Positions 42,992-51,936 of a stretch of DNA of 64,000 nt are shown one piece after another. Below the pieces are notes generated by a model. It ran no database searches and had not been told where the DNA came from. It saw only the letters and a list, made by a program, of their open reading frames with translations. Made by a program: the position numbers and the translations under genes. Position 1 is the stretch's first letter; each line of letters begins with the position of its first letter. Source of the DNA: Dietzia sp. JS16-p6b (GTDB taxonomy: Bacteria; Actinomycetota; Actinomycetes; Mycobacteriales; Mycobacteriaceae); the NCBI RefSeq assembly GCF_003052165.1, contig NZ_CP024869.1, positions 3,656,310 through 3,720,309 on the forward strand. Direction: 5' to 3'.

Positions 42992-44272
42992 TCAGCGGGA
43001 GTCGCTGCGCACCAGGAGCACCGGCCTGTCCGGATCCCCGTGCAGATCCGGATCCCCGAGCCGCGCGGCCCGGAGGCCGACGACGACGAGAAAGGCCAAC
43101 GCCCAGAGGAGATAGGCGTCGCCCACGAGGTGCTGGATCGGCCCCCACGCGAGTTCACGCCCCTCGTCATGGGGGAACCACCACTGTGGTGTCGTCAGGA
43201 AGACCACGATGCCGGAGCCCGCCAGGGCGAGCCAGCCACGCTCGTCGTCGTCATCCCTCTCGGCCGCGCGCGCCGCCCACACCGCCGTGAGAACGACGGC
43301 CGGCACCGACCAGACCCAGTGGTGTCCCCAGGACACCGGCGAGCAGAACAGCGCGACGAACCCCACCGCGACGGCGGCGGCGACCTCGTGCCCGTGGCGC
43401 AGCAGCCGCCACGCCACCCAGGCGATACCCAGGCCCACCAGCGCGGACACCACGAACCACGCCACCGATGCCGCCGAGCCCTCGAGACCGAGGCGGTACA
43501 CGAACCCGTTGACCGACTGATTGGAGGAGAACGACAGTGCGCCGATTCGGGCGGGATCCCGGATCGCGAACGACCAGTAGCGGGCCGAGTCGGCCGGGGT
43601 CAGCAGGTGACCGAGGCCGGTGAAGGCGAGCGCGGCGAGGACCGCGGTCCCCAGACCCCTCCAGTCGCGACGCAGCGCGAAGTACAACAGGAACACCGCG
43701 GGGGTGAGCTTGATCGCCATCGCCAGGCCGGTGAGGATCCCGCCCCACCAGCGACCCCGGCCACGGATCACGTCCACCAGCACCAACGCCATGAGGAAGA
43801 CGTTGATCTGCCCGAACCCGATCGTCTCGCGGACCGGTCCGAACCACAGCGCGACGGCCATCACCGCGACCGTGAGCCACCACAGCTCGCGGACCGGACG
43901 AGCACAGGTGCGGCTGAGGACCAGCTGCACCACGGAGGCGAGCACGGCGATGGTGGCCAGCGTGATGACGACCGAGGCCACCGCCAACGGGACGAGCGTG
44001 AACAAGGCGAAGATCTGGGCCGCGAGCGGGGGGTAGGTGAAGGGCAGGTGGGCCCCCTCCGCCAGCCGGGGCAGTTCGCCGTAGAGATCGCCGCCGTCCC
44101 GGAACACCTGCCCGCCGACCCGGTAGACGTCCAGGTCGATGCGGTACGGGGGGAGGTTCTGGAGGCCCGGGATTCCGACCGTGTGGAGGACCGTACCGAG
44201 CGTCGCCAGGACGGCGGCCACGGCCCTGCCCGCGGTCGAGCCGAGATAGCGGTCGACCGCGCCGCCGATCAC
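42992..44272 (-). CDS. GT87 family alpha-mannosyltransferase-like membrane protein (DUF2029)
   Basis: 426 residues with about ten membrane helices, typical of polyprenyl-phosphate-mannose-using glycosyltransferases of the actinobacterial cell envelope (PimE/Rv1159 type). After the N-terminal GIPGLQNLPPYRIDLDVYRVGGQVFRDGGDLYGELP with the acidic DxD-like pair DLD, the periplasmic FTYPPLAAQIFALF and GFGQINVFLMALVLVD segments fit the family. GTG start overlaps the CCA-enzyme stop (GTGA), so it is co-transcribed. The exact acceptor glycolipid is not predictable. Confidence 0.75.
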   Translation of the reverse strand: MIGGAVDRYLGSTAGRAVAAVLATLGTVLHTVGIPGLQNLPPYRIDLDVYRVGGQVFRDGGDLYGELPRLAEGAHLPFTYPPLAAQIFALFTLVPLAVASVVITLATIAVLASVVQLVLSRTCARPVRELWWLTVAVMAVALWFGPVRETIGFGQINVFLMALVLVDVIRGRGRWWGGILTGLAMAIKLTPAVFLLYFALRRDWRGLGTAVLAALAFTGLGHLLTPADSARYWSFAIRDPARIGALSFSSNQSVNGFVYRLGLEGSAASVAWFVVSALVGLGIAWVAWRLLRHGHEVAAAVAVGFVALFCSPVSWGHHWVWSVPAVVLTAVWAARAAERDDDDERGWLALAGSGIVVFLTTPQWWFPHDEGRELAWGPIQHLVGDAYLLWALAFLVVVGLRAARLGDPDLHGDPDRPVLLVRSDSR

Positions 44273-45852
44273 GCCGGGTCGCCGTTCTGCGGGTCTGTGC
44301 TCCGCTCGGCCCACCACCGGAGGAGTTCGGCCTCCGCCTCGTCGCGGTCGAGTGGGCCGCGGTCCAGGCGCAGTTCCTTGAGGAAGGCCCAGGCCCGGCC
44401 GACGTCCGGCCCGGGCTTGAGGTCGAGCAACCGCATGATCTCGTTGCCGTCGAGGTCCGGTCGGACGCGGGCCAGATCCTCCTTCTCCGCGATCTCGGCG
44501 ATCCGGTGTTCGAGGGAGTCGTAGCTGGCCTGGAGCCTGGCCGCGCGCCGTTTGTTCCTCGTGGTGCAGTCCGCGCGCACCAGCCGGTGGAGGCGGGGGA
44601 GCAGATGTCCCGCGTCGGAGACATAGCGGCGCACGGCGGAGTCGGACCACTGCCCCTCGCCGTACCCGTGGAAGCGCAGGTGGAGGAACACCAGCCCCGA
44701 GACGTCCTCGATCATCTGCTTGGAGTATTTGAGTGCACGCATGCGCTTGCGCACCATCTTGGCGCCCACCACCTCGTGGTGGTGGAAGGTCACCCCGCCG
44801 CCCGGTTTGGCCGCGCGCGTGGCCGGCTTGCCCACGTCGTGCAGCAGCGCGGCCCAGCGCAACACGAGGTCAGGGCCGTCCGGTTCGAGGTCGATGGCCT
44901 GCCGCAGCACGGTGAGCGAATGCCAGTACACGTCCTTGTGCTGCATGTGCTCGTCGCGTTCCAGCTTCATCCCCGGCACCTCGGGCAACACGCGGTCGGC
45001 CAACCCGGCCTCACAGAGCATGTTGATCCCGTCGATCGGGTAGTCCCCCAGGATGGTCTTGTCCAACTCGGTGCGGACCCGCTCGACGGTGATCCTGTCG
45101 ATCTCGGCGGTCATCTCCGACATCGCCCGGAACACCCGGGGGGCGAGGGAGAAACCCAACTGGGAGACGAACCGGCAGGCCCGGAGCATGCGCAGCGGAT
45201 CATCGGAGAACGACTGCTCCGGGGCCGCAGGGGTGTCCAGGACCCCCGCGAGCAGGGCCTCCATCCCGTCGAGGGGGTCACAGAACTCGTGACGTCCGTC
45301 CGGGTGCAGCCGCACCGCCATCGCGTTGACCGTGAAGTCGCGACGGACCAGGTCTCCCTCCAGGGTGTCCCCGAAGACCACGTCGGGATTGCGGGTCACC
45401 CCGTCGTAGGAGTCCGCGCGGAACGTGGTGATCTCGATCTGCTGCTCGACACCACCGGCGTCATGCTTGACCGCCGACAGGGTGCCGAACTCGATACCGG
45501 TGTCCCACACCGTGTCCGCGTAGGTCTCGAGGATCCCCCGGACCGTCTCGGGCCGCGCGTCCGTGGTGAAGTCCAGGTCCGTGCCGAGTCGGCCCAGAAC
45601 GGCGTCGCGCACACTCCCGCCGACGAGGTAGAGCTCGTGCCCGGCCTCGACGAACGCCGACGCGAGAGGAGCGAGCACGTCCGCGTGATCGTTGAGAGTG
45701 GACTGGGCGCCCGCCAGGAGCCGGACCCGCCGCGCCTCGGACTCGGTCGGGTCGGGCGGGGTGCCCGGGCCGTCCTGCAGTCCCGAGAACACCGCCGCAT
45801 CGTGTCGGTCCGAGGTGGCGCGCGGATCTGGGTGGGGGTTGCGGGCTGTCAC
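44269..45852 (-). CDS. cca: CCA tRNA nucleotidyltransferase
   Basis: 527-residue class II nucleotidyltransferase that adds or repairs the 3'-CCA of tRNA. LVGGSVRDAVLGRLGTDLDFTTDARPE holds the GGSVRD and catalytic DLD motifs; EGDLVRRDFTVNAMAV and DDPLRMLRACRF are the family core. A C-terminal HD phosphohydrolase-type domain follows (ALLHDVGKPAT, HHHEVVGAKMVRKRMRALKY). GTG start at 45852. Equivalent to Rv3907c (pcnA) next to the Nudix gene in mycobacteria. Confidence 0.95.
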   Translation of the reverse strand: MTARNPHPDPRATSDRHDAAVFSGLQDGPGTPPDPTESEARRVRLLAGAQSTLNDHADVLAPLASAFVEAGHELYLVGGSVRDAVLGRLGTDLDFTTDARPETVRGILETYADTVWDTGIEFGTLSAVKHDAGGVEQQIEITTFRADSYDGVTRNPDVVFGDTLEGDLVRRDFTVNAMAVRLHPDGRHEFCDPLDGMEALLAGVLDTPAAPEQSFSDDPLRMLRACRFVSQLGFSLAPRVFRAMSEMTAEIDRITVERVRTELDKTILGDYPIDGINMLCEAGLADRVLPEVPGMKLERDEHMQHKDVYWHSLTVLRQAIDLEPDGPDLVLRWAALLHDVGKPATRAAKPGGGVTFHHHEVVGAKMVRKRMRALKYSKQMIEDVSGLVFLHLRFHGYGEGQWSDSAVRRYVSDAGHLLPRLHRLVRADCTTRNKRRAARLQASYDSLEHRIAEIAEKEDLARVRPDLDGNEIMRLLDLKPGPDVGRAWAFLKELRLDRGPLDRDEAEAELLRWWAERSTDPQNGDPA

Positions 45853-45862
45853 AGCGGAGACC

Positions 45863-46095
45863 TTACCGAGTCGGTCCGCCCGCCTCGGACCACAGCGGCT
45901 CCACGGCCTCGACCACCGGGGGCCGCTCAGCAGCTCCCCCGACTCCTCGAGGCACGCCGGGTACGCGGGGTCACCCCGGAACTCCTGTGCTGCGGCGGCG
46001 TCGGGGAAGTGCTGGAACACCACCAGGGCGTCGGGGTCGGCATGGGACGCGCAGAACACAGACGCCCGGCGTCCGGACCGATCCACGGGCGGCAC
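45863..46095 (-). pseudogene. small ABM-like protein, frameshifted near its 3' end
   Basis: Reads FCASHADPDALVVFQHFPDAAAAQEFRGDPAYPACLEESGELLSGP and then the frame goes wrong. If one more C is placed in the C5 run (plus strand G at 45918-45922), the protein continues PPVVEAVEPLWSEAGGPTR and stops at TAA (45863-45865), 10 nt before the CCA-enzyme start. The restored 77 residues look like a small antibiotic-biosynthesis-monooxygenase-fold protein (dimeric ferredoxin-like, possibly heme or small-molecule related). As written the frame runs on into the CCA gene's frame. GTG start. Confidence 0.5.
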
Positions 46096-46141
46096 GCCGA
46101 CGATTTACGGAACACCCGACACCGGCCGGTAGCATCGATGG

Positions 46142-47488
46142 GTGTCTGAAGCCGAACGCCCCGACGAACCGCGCGCCAACCCGCCGCGGCGTCGGCGTGC
46201 CCGTCGGCCCGCCGGATCGGGAACACCGGCGTCCGAACCCGCTGGTCAGGGTTCTCAGCGTCCGGCGCACGGGCAGGGCAAGGCCCCGGAGAGCCGGGAC
46301 GCCCAGGGTGGCCAGGGGCAGAAGTCCGGCAGATCCGGCCAACCCGCGCAGTCCGACCACGCCGGTCAGTCCGGCGGCGGGCAACCCCGTCAGGGCCGGC
46401 GCCGTCGCCGCGGTGGCCGGGGCCGGCGGGGCGGACAGGGCAGGACGCCCGAGGCCCAGCGCACCACCCCCGGCGCGGAGGGCGGCGCTCCCGCACAGTC
46501 GACCCAGACGGTCAGGTCCGGCGACGGCGCCGCCGGCGCGACCTCGGCGCGACCGTCCTCGCGCACTCCCCGCGGCCAGAACCGGACCAGGTCCGGATCC
46601 GCCCAGTCCGCGGCCGCGAACCCCTCTCGCTCCGCGACCCCGGCCAAGACGGGCGCGAAGGGCACGAAGGGCGCCAAAGGCACTGCCAGGCCCGGTTCCA
46701 CGCCGGGTGGGAAGCCCACGTCGAAGATGCCCGGTTCGAAGGGGACAGGAAACAAGGGGACAGGGACCAAGAACCCCCGGGGAGGTCGCGGGGGAGGACG
46801 GCACCCACGGAACGGTCAACGCCTGCGGACGGTGCTCGAGACCTCCGCCGGCGGCCTCGTGGTGCGTGGTCTCGGACAGGCGGCCGCGGCCGGCGCGGAG
46901 CCGGACCTCTCCCGTCTCGAGGTCGCTCTGATCGGGCGGCTCGACCGGCGGGGACGCATGCTGTGGTCGATGCCCAAGGGCCACATCGAACCGGGTGAGA
47001 CCGTGGAGGAGACCGCCCGTCGCGAGGTCCTGGAGGAGACCGGCGTGGACGGGACCGTGCTGGCCCCGCTCGGCACCATCGACTACTGGTTCGTCGCCGA
47101 GGGCCGGCGCATCCACAAGACGGTCCATCACCATCTCATCCGCTACGACCACGGCGAGCTGTGCGACGAGGACCCGGAGATCACCGAGGTCGAGTGGGTC
47201 GCCTTCGATCACCTACCCCGGCGGCTCGCCTATCCGGACGAACGGCGGCTCGTGGAGTCCGCGCGGTCCCTCCTACCGGATCTGGCGCGCGCCGAGCTGG
47301 CGGGTAGATCCCCGGTGGCGCAGACCTCTCAGGTCGTGGACCCGTCCCGGCGCGCGGGCGGCCCCGCACCGGTCCGTCGATCCAGGACCTCCGGGTCGCC
47401 CGGGGCGGCGGCCGGGCGGCGGACCGGAACAACCCCCGGGAACGGTGACGGGCCCCCCCGGGACGATCCGGAGGACTCTCGGCCGTGA
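46142..47488 (+). CDS. Nudix hydrolase with long disordered N-terminus (Rv3908/MutT4-like)
   Basis: 448 residues. The first about 235 are Arg/Gly/Pro/Ser-rich, lysine-rich near the end, and disordered; the Nudix domain (about 236-380) has the box [23 protein letters not shown] with all metal ligands. Nudix enzymes hydrolyse nucleoside diphosphates linked to other groups, for example oxidised nucleotides. A TAGCAT -10 element lies 6 nt before the GTG (leaderless). First gene of a cluster that runs to murJ, coupled to DUF6049 by GTGA overlap. Confidence 0.85.
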   Translation: MSEAERPDEPRANPPRRRRARRPAGSGTPASEPAGQGSQRPAHGQGKAPESRDAQGGQGQKSGRSGQPAQSDHAGQSGGGQPRQGRRRRRGGRGRRGGQGRTPEAQRTTPGAEGGAPAQSTQTVRSGDGAAGATSARPSSRTPRGQNRTRSGSAQSAAANPSRSATPAKTGAKGTKGAKGTARPGSTPGGKPTSKMPGSKGTGNKGTGTKNPRGGRGGGRHPRNGQRLRTVLETSAGGLVVRGLGQAAAAGAEPDLSRLEVALIGRLDRRGRMLWSMPKGHIEPGETVEETARREVLEETGVDGTVLAPLGTIDYWFVAEGRRIHKTVHHHLIRYDHGELCDEDPEITEVEWVAFDHLPRRLAYPDERRLVESARSLLPDLARAELAGRSPVAQTSQVVDPSRRAGGPAPVRRSRTSGSPGAAAGRRTGTTPGNGDGPPRDDPEDSRP

Positions 47489-50016
47489 ACCGGTGGCCGG
47501 GTGGGCGGCTCGTCCGGGCGGTCGTCCCGGCGTCGTTGTGCGCGGCGCTGGTCTCGGCCCCGCTGTGGGGTGTCCAGCCGGTCCGCGCCCTCACCCCCGA
47601 ACAGGCGATCGACGCGGGGTACGTCCCCAACCCGGCGCCGGCCCTCGCACGGATCACGATCGATGACATCACGCCCCGCGTCCTGGACGGCGCCGGGGCC
47701 GGCGGGCAGCTGGCCGTCGGCACGGAGGCCGGGGTCCCCACCGTCACCGTCTCGGGAACGATCATCAACGTCGGTGACGTCCCGCTCGAGTCGGTGGACG
47801 TCCGGCTCCAACGAGGCCCGCGCTCTCCCGACGCGGAGTCCGTCCGCGAGCCCCTCGTGTGGTCGGAGCCGTCGTTCCCCGTGCAGGGGGATTTCCTCCG
47901 GGCGGCGGTGAGCCTCGCCCCCGGGGAGTCGGTGCCCTACCGGGTCTCACTGCCCGCGCGGGAGATCCCCGGTGATCCCGGTCCGGACCTGCAAATCACC
48001 GAGCCGGGCGTCTATCCGCTCCTCGTCAACGTCAACGGCACGCCGGAGGGCGGGTCGCCGGCGCGCCTCGACGACGCCCGGACCCTGATCCCCGTCCTCC
48101 AGGCCCCGCCTCCCGCGCCGATACCGGGTGTCGACGACGAGGTGGGCGCCGCTGCGCCGGCGGATGCGCCGGCCCCGGCACCGGTCCCGCTCACCGTGCT
48201 CTGGCCGCTGGCCGCTGCGCCCTCCCGCATCGCCCTCGTCCCCGGTGAGGCGGGTCCCGAACCCGTGGTGGCCCTCACCGACGGATCGCTGCCACACGAC
48301 CTCTCGGACGAGGGGCGGCTCACCGGTCTGGTCCGGGCGGCATCGGCCGCCTTCGAGGGCCCCGCGGGTGAGGAACTCCGCCGGGCGACCTGCCTCGGGG
48401 TGGACCCCGATCTGCTCGGAACCGTCGCCGAGATCGCGGAAGGTCGTGCGGTCCTGATCGACGAGAGCAGCGGCCCCCGTGTTCCCGGGGAGCGGGAGGG
48501 CGGCGACGAGCAGGTGGGGCCCACCGTCGACGAGGCGCTGAGGGAGGACGCCTCCCGGTGGTTGACCGAACTGCGCACGCTTGCCGAGGGCGCGTGCGTG
48601 CTGTCTCTGCCGGCAGCGCAGGCGGACCTGGATGTGGTGGCCGCCGTCGGTGACACCACCCTGACCGCCGCGGCGCTGGATCGCTCCGACTCGGTGCAAC
48701 GGATCCTCGAGGTGGTCCCGGTCCCCGGCGTCCTCGTCCCCGCGTCGGGCACGCTGGCCCCGGGGACGGCCCGGGCACTGTCCGGTGGCGGGGGTACGGC
48801 GATCGTCGCCGCCCCGTCCACCCGTACCGACACCGGGGTGGTCCCGCCCCCGGGGATGGTCGCGTTGGCGGGGACCGACGGTGGGCGGGCGCTCACCTAC
48901 TCCGCCGCGGTGGGTGCCTCGCTCGCGGCGACCGGCGGTAGACCGGAGAACCCGCGCTACTCGGACCCCTCGAGCCGGTACTGGCTCGATGTGGACACCC
49001 CGCCCGCCCGACTGCAGGACGCGAGGGCGGCGATCCTGGCCCCGGTGATCGACGCCGCCGCCGCCACCGCGCCGGACGCCACCGCCAGCGCGGTCGAGCA
49101 GGGGGTCCTCGCGGTCCCGCCCCAGGTCTGGGACATCGACTCCGATTCCGCGGGTTCACTCCTCGAGACGCTCGGTGACCAGCTCGCCACCGGCCGCATG
49201 CGTGCGGTGTCACTGCCGGACCGGCTGGCCGGTCCCGTGACGATTCCCGAGGGAAGCCTCGCCGAGGATCCCACCGGCGCCCCGGACCCCGGGCTGGCCG
49301 ACCCCTTCGCGGACGATCCCGCAGGGGACACCGTCGGACGGTTGACGGCGGCGCTCGCGGGAACCGGCACGCTGCGGTCCCTTGTCGACACCTCCGACCC
49401 GACCGCGGCGGAGGCGTCCGCCCACCTCTCCCCGCTGGTGGGTGACGCCCTGCGGGCGATCTCGGAGACCGGTCGGCGCGCGGGCGGCGACGGGCTCACC
49501 CTCGACACGGGAACCGGCGCGGTGGCCCGGGACCGGGGCGCGGCCCGTCTGGTCCGGCTCGGCGAGACGGTGTCCGCGTCGCTCGCGCGTGTCGATCTCC
49601 TCACCCCGGGCAGCGTGTTCACCATGGCCAGTCCCAACAGTCCGCTCATGCTGGTGACCCGCAACGCCCTGCCGTTCCCCGTCCGCGTCGACGTGACGGT
49701 CACCGCGCCCGAGGACATCACCGTCGACCCGGTCGGCCTCATCCAGATCCCGGCCGCGGGTTCCCGGACCCTCCAGGTCCCCACCCAGTCCGACTCGGAG
49801 GGCGGGGTGCGCCGCACCGTGGTCTTCTCCCTCCACGGGCCGGACGGGACGCGGCTGTCCGACCCGGTCGAACTGTCGGTCCAGTCCGGGGGGTACCCCG
49901 TGGCCCAGGGATTCGCGATCGCGGCGGCCGCGCTCGCCCTCGTCCTCGGGGGCCGCCGGTACCTGCGCTACCGTCGGGGGATCCTCGACCCCGCGGACGA
50001 AGGGCACCGACCGTGA
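47485..50016 (+). CDS. DUF6049 family secreted/membrane protein (Rv3909-like)
   Basis: 843 residues. Signal peptide about residues 1-32 ([22 protein letters not shown]), a long extracytoplasmic part rich in beta structure, and one C-terminal membrane helix ([15 protein letters not shown]) with a short basic tail (RRYLRYRRG). It occurs beside MurJ in Mycobacteriales, so a role in cell-wall assembly is inferred. Overlaps both neighbours by 4 bp (GTGA), showing tight coupling with the Nudix gene and murJ. Confidence 0.85.
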   Translation: MNRWPGGRLVRAVVPASLCAALVSAPLWGVQPVRALTPEQAIDAGYVPNPAPALARITIDDITPRVLDGAGAGGQLAVGTEAGVPTVTVSGTIINVGDVPLESVDVRLQRGPRSPDAESVREPLVWSEPSFPVQGDFLRAAVSLAPGESVPYRVSLPAREIPGDPGPDLQITEPGVYPLLVNVNGTPEGGSPARLDDARTLIPVLQAPPPAPIPGVDDEVGAAAPADAPAPAPVPLTVLWPLAAAPSRIALVPGEAGPEPVVALTDGSLPHDLSDEGRLTGLVRAASAAFEGPAGEELRRATCLGVDPDLLGTVAEIAEGRAVLIDESSGPRVPGEREGGDEQVGPTVDEALREDASRWLTELRTLAEGACVLSLPAAQADLDVVAAVGDTTLTAAALDRSDSVQRILEVVPVPGVLVPASGTLAPGTARALSGGGGTAIVAAPSTRTDTGVVPPPGMVALAGTDGGRALTYSAAVGASLAATGGRPENPRYSDPSSRYWLDVDTPPARLQDARAAILAPVIDAAAATAPDATASAVEQGVLAVPPQVWDIDSDSAGSLLETLGDQLATGRMRAVSLPDRLAGPVTIPEGSLAEDPTGAPDPGLADPFADDPAGDTVGRLTAALAGTGTLRSLVDTSDPTAAEASAHLSPLVGDALRAISETGRRAGGDGLTLDTGTGAVARDRGAARLVRLGETVSASLARVDLLTPGSVFTMASPNSPLMLVTRNALPFPVRVDVTVTAPEDITVDPVGLIQIPAAGSRTLQVPTQSDSEGGVRRTVVFSLHGPDGTRLSDPVELSVQSGGYPVAQGFAIAAAALALVLGGRRYLRYRRGILDPADEGHRP

Positions 50017-51848
50017 CCGACGAGCAGGGTTCCCGCGAACCCGGGCTGCGTAGACCGGACCCCGGATTGCGGGGCCGCCGCCGCGAATCGGGCAGTTGCG
50101 TCTCGACCCGCCCGGTCTCGCCGCCGCCCGTGGCCGACTCCTTCGCGCCGGACTCGGTACCCGCGGACCCCGTGGTCCCGGTCCCGGCGGCCCCGACGAC
50201 CCGGGGCGGGGGGACCGGTCACACCACCCGCGACTCCTCCGATGCCTCGGTGATGCGGTCCACCGGATCGATGGCGGTGGCGAACCTCGCGAGCAGGATC
50301 ACCGGTTTCGTGCGGATGATCCTCATCCTCACCATCCTCGGCCCCGCCGTCGCCTCGGCGTTCAACACCGCCAACACTCTGCCCAACATGATCACCGAAC
50401 TCGTCCTGGGGTCGGTCCTCACCGCCATGTTCATGCCCCTGTTGGCCCGCGCCGCCCAGGAGGACCCGGACGGGGGGGTGTCGTTCATCAGGCGGCTGCT
50501 CACGGCCACCTCGTTGTTGGCGCTGGTCGCGACGGTCGTGGCCGTGGCATGCGCGCCGCTGCTCACCGAGCTCAACCTCGGTGACGGCGAGGTCAACACG
50601 GACCTGGCCACGGCCTTCGCGTTCCTGCTGCTGCCGCAGATATTCTTCTACGGCGTCTTCTCGGTCATGCTCGCCGTGCTCAACTACAACGGGATCTTCC
50701 GGCCGGGTGCCTGGGCCCCGGTGTGGAACAACCTCGTGGCCATCGCGACCCTCGCGCTCTTCGCGGTCGTCGGCAGTGGCATCGACCCCGCGGCACCGGT
50801 GAATCTCCTGAGCGCACCGATCCTGCTGCTCGGCCTGGGCACGACCCTCGGAGTGGTGGTCCAGGCGGCGGTCCTGCTGCCCGCGCTGCGCCGCGCCGGC
50901 GTGGTGCTGCGCCCCCAGTGGGGACTGGACCCCCGGATCCGCCAGTTCGGCGGCAACGCCCTGGCCGGGCTGGCGTACGTGTTCATCTCGCAGGTCGGTC
51001 TGGTCATGACCAACCGCATCGGTTCCGCGGCCGACGAGGCGGCCATCGCCATCTACGGCACGTACTGGCTGCTGCTGCAGGTGCCGTACGGGATCATCGG
51101 CGTGACCCTGCTGACGGCCATCAACCCGCGGTTGGCCGACAACGGCGTCGCCGGGCGCACGGACGCGGTCGTGCGGGACATCTCCCTCGGCACCAGGCTG
51201 TCCCTCTTCGGGCTCGTGCCGATCATCGCCGTCATGACGGCCTTCGGTCCCACGATCGCCACCGGCCTGTTCCGGTACGGCAACTTCGACGCCCAGAATG
51301 CCGAGATCCTGGGCCTGACACTCGCTTTCGGGGCGTTCACCCTGGTGCCGTACGCGGTGGTCCTCCTCCAGCAGCGCGTGTTCTACGCGCGCGAGGACTA
51401 CTGGACCCCCACCGTCATGATCCTCGCGATCACCGTCGTCCGCGTGGTCCTGTCACTCATCGTCCCGATGGTGGCCGACGAGCGCTCCCACGTGGTGATC
51501 GGCCTCGCCCTGGCCAACGGGATCGGCTGGGTCGTGGGCGCGGTCGCCGGGTACGTCCTGCTCCGGCGCCGGCTCGGCTCCCTGCGTGGGCGCGAGACGG
51601 CGACGTCAGCGGTCTGGACGGTGGGGGCGTCGGCCGCAGGAGCTCTCGTCGCCCTCGCCGTCGACACCCTCCTGCCCATGGACGCACTGACCGACGCGGT
51701 CGGAAGCATCGGGTTCGTGGTCCGGGCCGGGCTCGCCGCGGTCATCACCCTCGTGGTCACCGGTCTGATCCTGTCCCGGTCACGCCTCCCGGAGCTGGAC
51801 GCCGTCGCACCCGTCCTCCGAGGCCTGGTGGGGCGTCTGAGGCGATAG
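50013..51848 (+). CDS. murJ: lipid II flippase MurJ (MviN), without fused pseudokinase
   Basis: 611 residues with 14-15 membrane segments; flips lipid II across the membrane for peptidoglycan synthesis. The core begins MRSTGSMAVANLASRITGFVRM after a Ser/Pro/Arg-rich N-terminal extension of about 90 residues. Typical features: NTANTLPNMITELVLGSVLTAMFMPLLAR and the central cavity Arg/Lys. In Mycobacterium tuberculosis the MurJ gene also encodes the cytoplasmic pseudokinase and an extracellular domain; here the frame ends after the flippase and the pseudokinase is a separate gene 88 bp on. GTGA overlap with DUF6049. Confidence 0.9.
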   Translation: MTDEQGSREPGLRRPDPGLRGRRRESGSCVSTRPVSPPPVADSFAPDSVPADPVVPVPAAPTTRGGGTGHTTRDSSDASVMRSTGSMAVANLASRITGFVRMILILTILGPAVASAFNTANTLPNMITELVLGSVLTAMFMPLLARAAQEDPDGGVSFIRRLLTATSLLALVATVVAVACAPLLTELNLGDGEVNTDLATAFAFLLLPQIFFYGVFSVMLAVLNYNGIFRPGAWAPVWNNLVAIATLALFAVVGSGIDPAAPVNLLSAPILLLGLGTTLGVVVQAAVLLPALRRAGVVLRPQWGLDPRIRQFGGNALAGLAYVFISQVGLVMTNRIGSAADEAAIAIYGTYWLLLQVPYGIIGVTLLTAINPRLADNGVAGRTDAVVRDISLGTRLSLFGLVPIIAVMTAFGPTIATGLFRYGNFDAQNAEILGLTLAFGAFTLVPYAVVLLQQRVFYAREDYWTPTVMILAITVVRVVLSLIVPMVADERSHVVIGLALANGIGWVVGAVAGYVLLRRRLGSLRGRETATSAVWTVGASAAGALVALAVDTLLPMDALTDAVGSIGFVVRAGLAAVITLVVTGLILSRSRLPELDAVAPVLRGLVGRLRR

Positions 51849-51936
51849 TCGTGTCCCGGGACGCGCGGGCCGTACACTCGGAGCATCAGGAGCGGGCGGA
51901 TAGGCAGGACGGCCGCGTCGTCGAGGAGGTCTACGG

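Noticed and set aside
46142..46850. Low-complexity Arg/Gly/Lys-rich segment as a separate or misassembled gene
   Set aside because: It is in frame with the Nudix domain and similar disordered extensions occur on this gene in Mycobacteriales.
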